From positions 1,612,001 to 1,676,000 of the forward strand of contig JAHEWK010000014.1 of NCBI GenBank assembly GCA_020740775.1: a DNA stretch of 64,000 bases, written 5' to 3'. The position numbers and the translations under genes were made by a program. This DNA comes from Ilyonectria destructans. Its lineage: Eukaryota; Ascomycota; Sordariomycetes; Hypocreales; Nectriaceae. Of this stretch, positions 1 through 11,015 are shown in pieces. A model generated the notes under the pieces. It saw nothing but the letters and a program-made list of their open reading frames with translations, did not search any database and was not told the origin of the DNA. Positions within the stretch are counted from its first letter, which is position 1. Every line of letters begins with the position of its first letter.

Positions 1-114
1 TGATTGTCGAGCCATTCATCTAGCCTGGGACCGCCGGTTCGAACGCTTTGTCAATTCTTACACCTGGATATCTCTCAACACTCGGAGGGGAATTCTCTCT
101 CGTTATCGATAGGC

Positions 115-2370
115 ATGGATCGCCCACTCACGCTCGTGTCCGAGGACGGAAGTTTGTCGTGGTCGGATAATCAAAGCATGTCCTCCGATGAGGCTCACGA
201 ATCCATGATTCCGCAGTCCCCCTCGCCGACGGATACCCCCTGGATGGTCAACACATCGACGACTCAATTGCAAGCCGGCCAGTTGTCTCCCATCAGCGCC
301 GAAATGGACATGGCTATGGATGCATCCTCCGCACCGACCATGGTCCACTCCGCATCGTCGTCGTGCACCGATTCTTGGAGTACGGGATACGTCGAGCGTG
401 ACGATGTGGAAATGGACAACAACTGGGAACAAGGGTCTGACGACATCCTCACCATCCCAAAGCTAGAGCCGATGGACGACGACCTGAGGTTGGATGAATT
501 GAAGGCCGCCCCGTTGGCTCCCACCGCCGAGTCCGACGCCCCGACCAGCCATACGAAGCAAAAGCGACCTCGAGGACGACCCAGGAAGCACCCACTTACC
601 CCTATTATCGGCGCGAGCAAAGTAACCAAGGGTCGATCAAAAACCGGATGCATTACTTGTCGGAAGCGAAAGAAGAAGTGCGACGAAGCCAAACCTCGAT
701 GTGCGACTCGATCCTATCTCGTCAATTATGCTGTTTCTAACATTGCGTTCTAGGCATGAATTGCGAGAAGAACGCTGTGGTATGCGAAGGATATCATGAG
801 AAGCAGATCTGGAAGAGCGGCAAGGAACGGGCTGAAGAGGGTATGTTGTTCGATGTGCCAGTGGAGTGACGATCTAACCACAAAAGCAGAACGTATGCGA
901 CGGGAAAGCCTCCCAGTCATCACCATGCAGCCCATCTTCCATGGTGTCGAAACTGCCGAGGACAAGATCTTCTGGAAGCATTACATCGCCAACTTGAGTA
1001 ATATCCTGACAGTCGAGGGCGAAGCCAAGAACGCCTTCAAGGATATCATCCTGCAACTCGCCAACAAGCACCAAGGGCTGATGCACTCGATTCTTGCCGT
1101 TAGCAGCAAGCACATTGACCTGGATACCCCCTACGGTGCCAAGCTGCTCGCAGATAACCCACAGTCCAGCCGGGAACTCTTGCAGCAGCGATCCGACTAC
1201 CATCACGACGAGGCGATGAAGCGACTCTATAAGGACATGGGTAGATCCATGGACAAGGACGACCCTGAGTACAAGACGATTCTGTCCGCGAGATACGGGC
1301 AGATGCTTTGCTTGCTACTACAGACTCGAGCCGAGGGAAACCCCCGGGGCGAACACCGCGTCCACCTGCAGGCCTACCAGGCGCTCATTAGACACTCGCC
1401 GCCCGAAGACCCAGCCTTCCATACCTTCATCACCGAATTCTTCCAGTATCACATCTTTGCCGACGATCTGTTTTGGCACCCTGAGACGCTGACCAATCGT
1501 CTGTCGTCTGAGGACTGGGAGCCTACTGGTCCTATTAACCCCCCTCGACTTCTTGGTGTTGCGGATGGCCTCTTCCAGTATCTTTCCCAGATCACCACCA
1601 TCCGAAACACCATTCGAGACAACATGGCTGCTGGCGTCGACCCTCTCGTCGACTACACCAGCCTTTACCAAGCCGCCGAGATTGACGCCGCCATCCGGGA
1701 GTGGTCACCTCAATGGACTCCTGGTGATAGTCGCGATGGTGTAGCGCTGCTGTATAAGCAGATGATGTGGGTGTATCTCTTCCGGACCATCTACCCACCA
1801 TCCGCCTCATCGATCCGGCGCTCGACCTTTAGCACCCTGCCCGCATTGCCTCCTGTGACGGCTGCTCCTCCGCGACGAGCCTCCATGATTGCTACCGTTT
1901 CTACGGCCAGGGCGCCTGTTAATGGTGTCCACACCCCTCACAGCCTGCCGTCAACCCGGAACCCGTCGAGGAGCAACTCGATGCACGAGCATGATTCACA
2001 TGCCGAAGATGTCTCAAGAGCAACTTCGCCGCCTCCGAGCCGCCGCCCCGCGTATCACGACCGACGCATCACCCTTGCCGTCGAGGAGTCGCTCGTCATC
2101 CTGGAGTCGTTCAAGCCTTCGGACCCCTCCCAGACCCTTCTCCTGATACCCTGCCTGATCATCGGCACGGCGTGCTTCGAAAGCGGTCAACGCGAGAGGA
2201 TTAGAACCGCCATCAAGGCGATTCGTGGCTACACTGGCCTTCGCAACTGCGATCGCGCATGTGAACTCCTCGAGGCGGTTTGGGCCGCGATGGAGCAGGG
2301 CGACTGGATCGCCGTTTGGGATTGGCAAGGCATAGCCCGACGAATGGGCCTTGACTTCACTTGCACATGA
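115..2370 (+). CDS. Zn2Cys6 transcription factor with AT-hook
   Basis: Likely nuclear DNA-binding transcription regulator of about 717 aa. Exons 115-700, 754-840, 890-2370. Introns are 701-753 (GTGCGA donor, TTTCTAAC branch, CTAG end) and 841-889 (GTATGT donor, ATCTAACC branch, GCAG end). Splicing restores the full binuclear cluster: CITCRKRKKKC, then a C whose codon is split by intron 1, then MNCEKNAVVC. First Cys is near residue 179. An AT-hook, RPRGRPRK, lies at about 151-158. The N-terminus is acidic and Ser-rich. The C-terminal half fits the fungal-specific regulatory domain of the Fungal_trans_2 kind, and includes a Ser/Pro/Arg-rich insert near 1800-2060. The 115 ATG was chosen as the first methionine, but the frame is open to the window edge, so an upstream start is possible. 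The target genes cannot be read from the sequence. Confidence 0.88.
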
Positions 2371-3817
2371 ACATCATATCTATATTGAACATTAATACGT
2401 TACGGCCTCACGTCATCTCCTGCTAATGAGCCGCGGGAGATAAGACACCATAGGCCGGGGCCTTCACTACGCAAGGTTGTTCGGACTTCTTGATTTTCGA
2501 CTCCGCGCGACGCGCAAAGATGGTATACCAGTCTGTTATCGTTTGTTTTCATGTTTCTTTTCGAAACACGACCGTCTCGCTTTTCACGCGGGACCTCCAG
2601 CACGCAGTCAACCGTCAACAGAATACAAGGTTCAAGGAAATGACTTTAGTCGTGGTTCTACAGGGTCCCTTTTCTGGAACAACTTGGTCGCAGGACTTGA
2701 TGCGGGGCGCACCTCTAAAGGACAGGCTTGAGGTCCCCGATTTTTACGGCCGCTATGGGATTAATAGATCCCCTGTTGTTCGCAGTTCTCAATGGGATGA
2801 GACTTGGTGGTATGGTATGATTTACAGTTTACTTCACCTTCGGCTGGTGAAGGAGCTGGTCAGGGGAAGGGGGCAGGCGTTTTATAGTCTGGCTGTTTGG
2901 GGGGTTCCTGTCTTCTTGTCTTGTATCCCCTCTCGCCGGGAGAGAAACGATCCCCGAAACGAGAGACGCGCGATGAAGGGAGGCCAATTATGCTTTTGAC
3001 TTTACTGGGAAGGCATTTTGATGATTGCCGCATCTTGTTATCGTTGCTGACACCCTTTGGTGAGACAAGAGAGTCGCTGCGATGAACCAGGGTAGGCTGT
3101 GATGGCGAGCCTATGAAGCTCTTTATTATTTCAATGACTACAATCGCGCGAAGCGAGAGGGACCTGGTACCCTATAAGAACGCATACTCTGTCCCTTCCT
3201 AGTTTGCTCTGTGATGTGTTGTGTGGTGGTTTTGTGTTTATGAATAAGAGAGGGATATCAAACCATTTGGCCAGGAAATCTCGACCCGAGCAGTAACCAC
3301 TGTCTTTAAAGATTGGAAGACGACCTATCTGGAATGAGTGTTTGATGTGCAAATAATGTAATCACATTGCGCCTTCTATTGTCGCACCCACTTTAGGGTA
3401 GACTCATTCACTCACAATTCTACTAACTGCAGCACATCACCGATAGATTAAGTCCCAACGGCAGCAAGCAAAGAAATATCATATTGTCGCATCAAATGGG
3501 ATGCCGGACGAAATAAACTCTTGGCCAGGAACCAATACACAGTTAGCGGGTACTGACTTACACATGATACATACAATCGCGAGACGTGCCCTGTTGTCCC
3601 AAGTCATACCGGACGTTCAACATTGGCAGCACTCAATCGCTGCCTCAAGCGTGACTGAAAACACGGCGTCATAATAGTAAAAGAATCCCGGACATGGTCC
3701 AAAACCAGGGATCGACAGAGGAAACCCATCGCACGTCACTTTTCCTCCAGACAGCCTGCCCCGAGCGCACGTTGCCTTGCGGCTCTGATAGCCTATAGTC
3801 CTCCCCAGAGTTACACA
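2371..3817. other. Intergenic, convergent 3' flanks
   Basis: This spacer lies between two genes that point toward each other, so it should hold both 3' UTRs. Only short unconvincing open frames were found. No RNA gene or repeat was recognised. Confidence 0.6.
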
Positions 3818-5076
3818 TTAGTTGTCTCGTCTTTCGCCTTCGAAGTAGAATTTGCCCAGAGGTTCACCGCTCCTACCAGGTCCTACCAGACCAGCAGAGG
3901 ATCCCGCCCTCGTCTCGCCGCTGTCTAGTCTTTGTATGATTCTCTCGGCCGTGTCTTGGGCTCCACCAGGTAGAGATTGTGACTGTGCAGCTGACACCGG
4001 CCCGCGGAAGGTGGTGTCAACGAATGAGTCGTGTTCGTAGGGATGCCCCTGATACGTCGGATCCGTTGCTACTCCATCTACCATGCGTGCATCTCGGCGC
4101 TCCTGCAGGACTGAGGCACTCACAGGCGCATTGTCACCCATCTGGATATCCCGTTCGCGTCGCGCATCACTCATGCCGGAATTTGTACGCTCGAGACCCC
4201 AGATATGTTGCGCGGTGGCGGATCCAGGCGCCGGCCGGCGGTGGTAGATGGGGCCGGAGACGGTGCTGCCGGCGCCCTCGCCGAAGCCGACCAGGGAGGC
4301 AGAGCCGTCGTCGCTCATGCGATCGTCGTAGCCTCCGATAGAGCGGGTAGCTATGCCGTCGAGATCCTCATCCATGCGGTCATCGGGATACCCGCCCATG
4401 CTGGCGATGGAATCAGCCTCGCGATAATTGGTGCCGGTGCTAAGCATGTCCTCGTCTCGCTCGCCCGCGGTAGTGCGCCCGTCGTCGCCGTCGTCAATGT
4501 GGCTCTCGGTTGCGCTGGCCGTACCAACGGTGCTCATCTTTGTGACGGCAACGGGTTGGCCATTGCTGTCGAAGTAGGCGGGCGTCAAGTGCTGGGTCGC
4601 GGGGAAGTTGGGCGGGAAATTGGTCGGGAAGCCTGTCGTAGAGGTCGGGGTGGTCTGGGGAGAGATGGACGAGGCGCCGCCGGGCGCGGACCCCGGAGGC
4701 GGCGCGCGGAGAGTCGAGACACGCTCGAGGCCGGCGAGACGGGATATGCGATCGGCGCGCTCAGCCTCGAGGCTGGTGGTGGAGGGATTGTGCTGGTGGC
4801 CGCGACTGAAGGACCCCGGCGGGAAGTGGCCGCGATGGCCGTCCTTGATAGCAGTGGTGGAGAGCGCAGAGAGAGAGGTGGTGGTGCTGGTGGGCGTTCC
4901 ACTGAAAAGTCAAGATGGGGTGAGTTTCATTTCAATCTTGACGAGCGACATGGTGATGTTGTCGCGGGGGAGGAGGCAGAGAGAGAAGATGGGACGCACG
5001 GCACCTCAGACGGAGTGTCTGGTCGAGAGCTCGGAGGCGGGAGGTTGATGAAGGTCGGATGCGACGCCTGCGCCAT
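3818..5076 (-). CDS. Conserved disordered protein, unknown function
   Basis: Protein of about 386 aa that I do not recognise by function. Exons on the minus strand: 5076-5000 and 4901-3818. The intron 4902-4999 has donor GTGCGT and acceptor TTTTCAG and joins PDTPSEVP to GTPTSTTTSLSALSTT in frame; without it the reading frame stops. The ATG at 5074-5076 begins MAQASHPTFINLPPP. The text is low-complexity: Pro/Ser/Thr-rich N-terminus, a short charged helix-like stretch EAERADRISRLAGLERV near residues 80-100, then Asp/Gly/Met-rich repeats such as GGYPDDRMDEDLDG and GGYDDRMSDDG, and a C-terminal FYFEGERRDN. No signal peptide, membrane segment or catalytic motif is visible. The ordered EAERADRISRLAGLERV block may be the conserved core. 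The gene is convergent with the upstream transcription factor gene. Exon structure is fairly sure; function is open. Confidence 0.72.
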
Positions 5077-5523
5077 GACGAACTGTCCTGGGAGGTGTGC
5101 GACGAGGTTCGGGCAGTGGGAGGAGGCGATCAGGAGGGATCTAGACGAGGCTCGCCGTGGTTTCTTTGTGTGGCGACGTCGAGATGGATGGAGACGGAAT
5201 GACGACCGTGGTGGGGGGCGATGAGGTACGGAGGCTATATCTGCGTCGTAGAAGAAGCGGGAGTCTGGCGTAAGCGACTATACTATGGGGGCGATGGGGA
5301 CGCAATCTCTGGGGAACGAAGATAGACGGAAGCGGGATTGCGATGAAAGAAATGATGTAGTGGATTAGGATTTCGGCCGCTGGTGCTGATGCCGCGATGG
5401 AGGGAAAGGCACACGGGATGGGATGGGATGGTGGGATGCAAGGCACTGACTGCCCGGACATTGCCCAGTAATCAGCGGCCATAGCTCCACTGTATCGGGT
5501 CCCCACGCGGGTCAGCTGCAGCG

Positions 5524-5563
5524 CTACAGCACCTACAGCACCTACAGCTCCTACAGCGCCCTA
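5524..5563. repeat. Short tandem repeat, 9-bp unit CTACAGCNC
   Basis: CTACAG recurs at 5524, 5533, 5542 and 5551 with constant 9-bp spacing, seen directly. It lies about 450 bp upstream of the 5076 start codon. Confidence 0.85.
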
Positions 5564-5730
5564 GGTACATGCATACCTGATTCTCTAGCGCAGCCCAGCG
5601 AGCTCCAGGGCCGGTAAAGCCTAAAGACCAGACGGGATTCCACCAGTCCAGGCCGTTCTGCACCTGCACGGTACGAGGAATAAACGGGTATGGTGGCGAG
5701 CTTTCAGCTTGCCCCGGTCGGTCCACTGTA

Positions 5731-5761
5731 AAGCCACGGGCAAGCCACGGGAAAGCCACGG
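5731..5761. repeat. Short tandem repeat, 11-bp unit with AAGCCACGG
   Basis: AAGCCACGG occurs at 5731, 5742 and 5753, three copies at 11-bp spacing. Seen directly; no function assigned. Confidence 0.85.
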
Positions 5762-6116
5762 AAGCGCCAGCTGGGCCTCGACGATGCCCAGCGCTGTAAG
5801 GGCTCCCTGGCGAGTGTCTCGTATGCTGGCTATCTGTTCGCGCCTGGCATTGAGCCGCATATCATGCTCTCATGCTCTTATGCTGGGCTTGATTGCTATC
5901 AGGGACGCTGGCAGAGTGGGGTTGCTGGTGGGTTGATTGGGCAGATGGCGGGGTGGATGTGATGACGTCGACTGTGGGCGCGATGATTGGATCCTACAGG
6001 TAGTTTAGCCTTGGTCGACGATGATCTCGAGCGGGAGATGATGGAAACGTGATTCCCCGAAGCATTGAAAGCAAGTTGGTATTTCTCTAGAAAATCTCTC
6101 GTTGAGCATCCCATTT

Positions 6117-6519
6117 CTAGAACTTGCCAGGCGTAAAGTCGACCACCTGTCCTTTCGCCATGACGGGCGCCAGGCTCTGGAAGAACTCGTGGTGCGCAGG
6201 GTCCTTGGTGACGTAGTACTCGCGGTCCTCGACGCTCGCAAACTCGACGACGAAGGCGTGTGTGATGCCGTCTTGCATGCCCTCGATGCTGTTGTCCGCG
6301 CCGCCCTTGGACGATAGGATGTACGGCTTGCCCGTCACCGGGTGGAGGCAGCGGTCCTTGAGGGAGAGCATGTTCTCGATGGCCTGGGCGAGTCATGTAG
6401 TTAGCTTACTGCTATGCTACGAGGAGTGCGGTTGCAGAGAGAGCATTCACCGTATTTATTTCCGTAGCCGATACCTCAGCCTTGAACTGCACAAGGGCGA
6501 TGTGCGTGACTGGTGCCAT
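6117..6519 (-). CDS. Dabb-family (stress-responsive A/B barrel) small protein
   Basis: Protein of 111 aa. Exons on the minus strand: 6519-6451 (MAPVTHIALVQFK... ending EINT) and 6383-6117 (AIENMLSLKDRCL...). The intron 6384-6450 starts GTGAAT and ends CCCAG, phase 0. The pattern of an N-terminal beta strand HIALVQFK, a helix ending in AIENMLSLKDRC, a central strand THAFVVEF, then DREYYVTKDPAHHEFFQSL and a final VVDFTPGKF matches the ferredoxin-like dimeric alpha/beta barrel (Dabb) family, usual length about 100 aa. His in DPAHHEFF and the terminal strand are typical family positions. Fungal and plant members are described as stress-responsive proteins or small cyclases; no substrate can be inferred here. 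No targeting signal is seen, so it is probably cytosolic. Confidence 0.87.
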
Positions 6520-7159
6520 GATGACTGATTCCTTGTGCCTGCGTAAACTTGCCGATCTTATGATTGCTTCAGAGTGTTGGAGTCGAGAATTGAGCAACGC
6601 CTTTAAGCAGGAAAGGGTAGCTATGCCATCGTGACGACGGCGTCCCCTCTTTGTACCCAACAGCCCCGCGCCAGCTCCGACACCGCCGATAGTGGGGCCG
6701 CACCTCCGGATCTTCTCCATAGTTCCGAGATACCTTAGTTCCGGAATAGCTCGAACTATCATCGTCTTTGGGTTTTGTGGCAATGCGTGTTTGGTTTTTA
6801 TTCAACGTTTTTGTACCGCCTGTACAAAAAGACTATTATTATCCCCGAGGCCTCATCCCTTTCCACGGTGGCACGTTCTTTTTTTTCTTAGCAACCCTGA
6901 GGTGCCCCCCGTTTCGCTCACAAATGAAATGTCTCAGCGCCACACTGGCCTTGTCTTATTACTATCCATTCCGGCCCCTAGTCCGGCCCCCAGTTAGGTC
7001 CCCCCTGGCCCCTTGGCCGCCTTAGCTCCAAAGGAGAAGCAAGAAAAAAAAGCCGATTGCTCAGAACTCCAGACACCCAAAAGTAGAAACCACCCCTCCC
7101 CCAGAAATGGCCGATGCAAGTGTTTGTGTGTGTGTTGTGATCGAGTCCGAGTCTTGCGT
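6520..7159. other. Intergenic
   Basis: Promoter of the Dabb gene and 3' flank of the next minus-strand gene. C/T-rich and T-rich tracts occur near 6880-6900; nothing else recognised. Confidence 0.5.
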
Positions 7160-7552
7160 TTAAAGGAATGCAGTGCCGACCATCATCATGCCGAATGCCA
7201 GGCCGAGGACAATGAAGCCTGGGTCCTTGAGCGAGACGGCGCCGGCGTTGAGGTCGGGAGCCACCGTCGCCTGAACAGAGGCTACCCAGGTATCTTTCGC
7301 AGCCGTGGTGGTCTTGTCCGCCTTGGTCTTGGCGGTCTTCTTGTCCGACTTGTCCGTCTTGTCCGCTGCTGTGCCTGTTGCCGTGCCGCTCTCGTCACCC
7401 GTGTTTGTAGCGTCGGTAGTCGCAGTGGTCTGGTCGCCCGTAGCCGAAGCGTCTGAAACTGCGGTGCTGGAAGAATCGCCGGTCGTCGTCTTGGCCGCAA
7501 CGCCAGTGAGGAGGAGAGCCAAGGGCAGGACGTGCTTGAGCTGGACGCGCAT
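7160..7552 (-). CDS. Small Ser/Thr-rich secreted, likely GPI-anchored protein
   Basis: Intron-free protein of 130 aa. The start at 7552 gives a signal peptide MRVQLKHVLPLALLLTGVAA (residues 1-20). A Ser/Thr/Asp-rich spacer follows (about 22-65), then a Lys/Thr/Asp stretch with DKTDKSDKKTAKTKADK (about 67-85). The C-terminus PGFIVLGLAFGMMMVGTAFL is a hydrophobic tail that runs to the last residue, as expected for a GPI-attachment signal; a small-residue region NAGAVS just before could supply the omega site. It looks like a small cell-surface mannoprotein. No enzymatic motif is present. Longer upstream open reading (to 7837) lacks a signal peptide and was not used. Function is not known to me. 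Confidence 0.72.
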   Translation of the reverse strand: MRVQLKHVLPLALLLTGVAAKTTTGDSSSTAVSDASATGDQTTATTDATNTGDESGTATGTAADKTDKSDKKTAKTKADKTTTAAKDTWVASVQATVAPDLNAGAVSLKDPGFIVLGLAFGMMMVGTAFL

Positions 7553-9299
7553 GATGTCGGTTCTCGAAGGTAGGTCGAGGGAGGTTTGTATGTAAGGGAG
7601 GTCGGTAGTACGATGAAGATGTGGATCGGTGCTGTCAGATGGATAGCTGCAAAGGACCCGGATGGCGTAGCTGCTTCGTTGGCAGAAAGGGGAAGCTCGA
7701 GGTGAAGAAGAAAAAAGCGAATGGACCAAGTCGACAAAGGACTTCGCAGGGGAAGGAAGCGAACGATGTGAATAAAGCAGAGAGAAGTTGACTACAGGGG
7801 ACGATGATTCCTCACGAGACAAGAGACACCCCGGCACGACAGGGCTTGAGGCGAGCAGCGGCTTGGTTTCTTTAAATGCCGGCGTCCACTAAAGCTACGG
7901 CGTTACGCGTAGGCTCCGTTCTTAGCTGGCACGTCTGCAGGGACCTCCAAACCTGGGGGTTTAGAACTGGTAATAGGGGGTGACGGCTCAGCCTTCCCGT
8001 GGCGATCTGGTCAGGCAAGACGTGGGAAAAAAGGCCTTGGCAGGACTGGCAACTGGGATGAATGTGTGGATCGAGTGCCAGCCTGAGAGACACGCTATCC
8101 ACGTGCGGTTGGTGCTCGACGGGGATTGTCTCAGACAAGGGGACCGGTGCCGGCAGGACGGGTAGGGGAAGTACTACGTCGTAAGTCCTTGCTCCGGCCG
8201 TGGGCGCTTTGCGGCTGACGATGAGTGACGGTTGAAACGAAGGATTCAGACAACGACCGCCATGGCTGTGTTTTCTTGTTCATGAGGCGAAGCCCGTTAC
8301 AGGTCCTGGCTGAAATGAGAGACGAGATGAGAGAATGGCTGACTGTGGAGCCCACGAACACGGCATGACATGGCATGTTGTTGAGAATTCCCGTCATGCT
8401 GTGGCCGCCACCAACATAACAAAAACATTTTCCTACCAACGACACGCCGGATTATTGGTGGTGTCGGATGCGGTGCTGCTGCCGCTCAATGCCGAATTGT
8501 TCGTATATGCACTGGCGGCAGATCGGACGAGCCATGGCTGGACGAGTGACGACGCACTGATGCTGACGTGTGCATTGCAAAACTCCACTCGCTAGGCCCA
8601 GGAAGCTGGCGACGCCTCATCGTATCCCGATTTATACATGTACAACTCCACTTACACAAAAAGCCGGTCTGCTTGGCCACCCGAGGCGACGACGACATGT
8701 CCTGTTCACTACATATTACGAGGCCGCCCATGAGGCACGAGGCACAATCACCACACTCGCTCTACACGGCAATCCCGGTCCGTCACTGCCGCGAATGCCG
8801 CGAGAGCCGCCCCCACCACTCCGGGAGCTGCGCCGCACTCCGGCGCCGTCTCCAATGCCACGGTCCGGCGGGTTAGCGGTGGTGCGGAGGAGGGGCGCCG
8901 ATGACTTTGTCTGTCCTTTTTGTCGTCGTCATCATTGTGTAAGTTATAAGGTTGTTTATCATTCTCTAGTCGGGTTCCGCGGCACGCCTGAAGCCATAAC
9001 ACCCTTGTCGGCGAGGAAAACATCCAACTACCACCACATCTTCCTCGATATTACTTGTTTAGCTCCAACTTATCCCCAGTATGTCCTGGTGGTGATGTTG
9101 TAAATCTACTAACGGAAGCCTAAACCTCTCGATTTGAGGTAATTAACGCGATACACGCCCCCGAGGAATGCAAGCCTTAACTCTACCATCTCCGACTTTT
9201 TCTATCCCATTCTGATCCATTCACCCCGAGTATAACTCAGATTCCCCGACCCCAACTCTTCAAGGAGTCCATGGCATTCCTCACGTTACTCTCGCCCAT
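7553..9299. other. Intergenic, 1.7 kb
   Basis: Upstream of the small surface protein and downstream of the MFS gene. Several open frames of up to 177 codons occur on the plus strand (8570-9103), but they lack recognisable domains and splice-supported continuity. No RNA gene seen. Confidence 0.45.
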
Positions 9300-11015
9300 T
9301 TAAATCGTGTACCGATAATGCGGGCTCTCATCTCCCAGCTCCATCAACGCCTCCTCCTCCATCCCGCAGTGCTTCTCCTTGATCTCGCCGGCAGCGCGAA
9401 GCTGGTTCTCTCGGCGGTACCAGAACCACAAGAACGCGTAGATGACTGTTCCCAGGCCGACCATGCTGAGTGTCACGGCGTGTCCGCGGGTGTAGCGAGG
9501 CTTGTCCGCGGCGGGGCTATTTCTTGCGTTAGCTATGCCTTCTTTTGAGTGAAACGAAACAAGAGACTGACTAGATAAATGCAGACATTATGCCTGCGGC
9601 ATTCCCCATAGTCAGTTGCATACCCGTGCCCGTGGTCCGCTTTCCATAACGGGGCGAGTTGGTCGGCAACTGCAACACAAGTCAGCCATCATTCCAACTC
9701 TCAAGCCTATACGGATCAAACTCACCCAAGCCAGCGGCAGACCAACTACAACGTACAGCCCACCCGCGACGAGGAAACACCCAAAGTAGTGCACGCCCGA
9801 GGACACGTCGGCCAGCAGAATTGCATAGCCCACAACACTAATAGCGCCGAAGATGACACAAAATAAACCCCGGCGTTGCATCCGGTCCGACATGTAAGCC
9901 GTTGACATGTACGCCGCGGCACCGAGGAAGTAACACGGCACAGTAAGGAGCTGGACCTCTGCGGTGGACCACTCTCCGAGGTCATTGATGATGGTGGGGA
10001 GGAAAGTTGAGAAGCCTGGAGTTGTTAGTTATGTTCGAATTCGGCTACATCGCCTTTGATGCAGGGTGGAAGATGGTAAACTCACCGTAGAGCATGGCAT
10101 CAACACCAAACTGCGCAACGCAAAACGCCCAGACCTTCCAGTCCTTGAACGCCATCATCATATCCGCCTTGCTGAACTCACGACTCGACGCCGTGTTGCC
10201 GTACTCGCGCGCATGTCGCGTCCGCATCAGCGCCCGCTCCCGGTCGTCGAGGAAATACGCCGTGTCCGCATCGTTCGGCAGCGCAAAGTACGTCACAATG
10301 CCAATTAGAAAACTCGGAATGCCCTCGATCAGCATGATCCAGCGCCACCCGCTCATGCCTCGTACGCCGTCCATGTGCCCAATGCCGTACGCCAACAGGC
10401 CGCCCAGTGCGCCAGCTACGGCGGCGCTGACGAACAGGTAGCCCACTCGCAGGGCCAACTCGCGCTTGGTGTAGAAAAAGGTCAGATAGACTGTCAGGCC
10501 GGGGAATAGACCCGCCTCGACGGCGCCCAGCAACAGGCGGCAGGCTAGTAGGGCGCCGTACGAGTTGACCAACCCGGTGAGGGTTGCGATGAGCCCCCAT
10601 GCGGCGGCGATGAAGGCGATCCAGCGGCGCGGCGTGAAGAGCTTGAGGACCAGGTTGGACGGCACCTCGAACAGCAGGTAGGTGACGAAGAGGATGGACA
10701 CGGAGATCTGGAACTGCTGTGACGAGAGGCCGAGGTCCTCTTCGAGCCCGTACAGGCGCGCGTTGCCAATGTTCACTCTGCCGTTGCGTGTGAGCATTGT
10801 AAATCAGGCCATTGGAGGCAATTGACTCACCGGTCAAGAAAACTGAAGAGGTACAGGGCCATGATGAGCGGGATGATGTGCAGATCCAGTTTGCGGACCA
10901 GCCGACTCTCCGCTTCGGCCGTCTCAACGTCGAGGTCATTGCGAGGCTCATCGCTAAGGCTGTAAGTCTGTGCCGGTGGCGTAGACTCACCGTCGGACTT
11001 GGGACGCACTTCCAT
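9300..11015 (-). CDS. MFS permease, Dal5/allantoate (ACS) type
   Basis: Plasma-membrane transporter of about 493 aa, five exons on the minus strand: 11015-10831, 10777-10086, 10015-9726, 9669-9572, 9516-9300. Introns of 53, 70, 56 and 55 bp all begin GTGAGT or GTCAGT and keep frame. Splicing joins LYLFSFLDR to VNIGNARLYGLEEDL, the hallmark first helix and loop of fungal anion:cation symporters related to yeast Dal5. Later blocks include LLFEVPSNLVLK, the GAVEAGLFPGLTVYLTFFY helix, SGWRWIMLIEGIPS and the C-terminal NSPRYGKRTTGTGMQLTMGN, all typical of that family. The C-terminal cytosolic tail ends RYTI. Substrates in this family are small organic anions such as allantoate, nicotinate, pantothenate or tartrate; the exact one cannot be read here. 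Confidence 0.93.

Larger units (their letters stand above)
5077..6116. other. Intergenic, promoter side of unknown gene
   Basis: Contains two short tandem repeats listed separately (5524-5563 and 5731-5761). Otherwise I see only short overlapping open frames and no RNA gene. Confidence 0.5.

Noticed and set aside
4205..5224. 339-codon plus-strand frame
   Set aside because: Antisense to the spliced 3818-5076 gene; composition is just Arg/Gly/Ala-rich shadow coding.
8570..9103. 177-codon plus-strand frame starting CTG/ATG upstream of the MFS gene
   Set aside because: No domain; His/Arg/Pro-rich composition fits non-coding GC-rich DNA.
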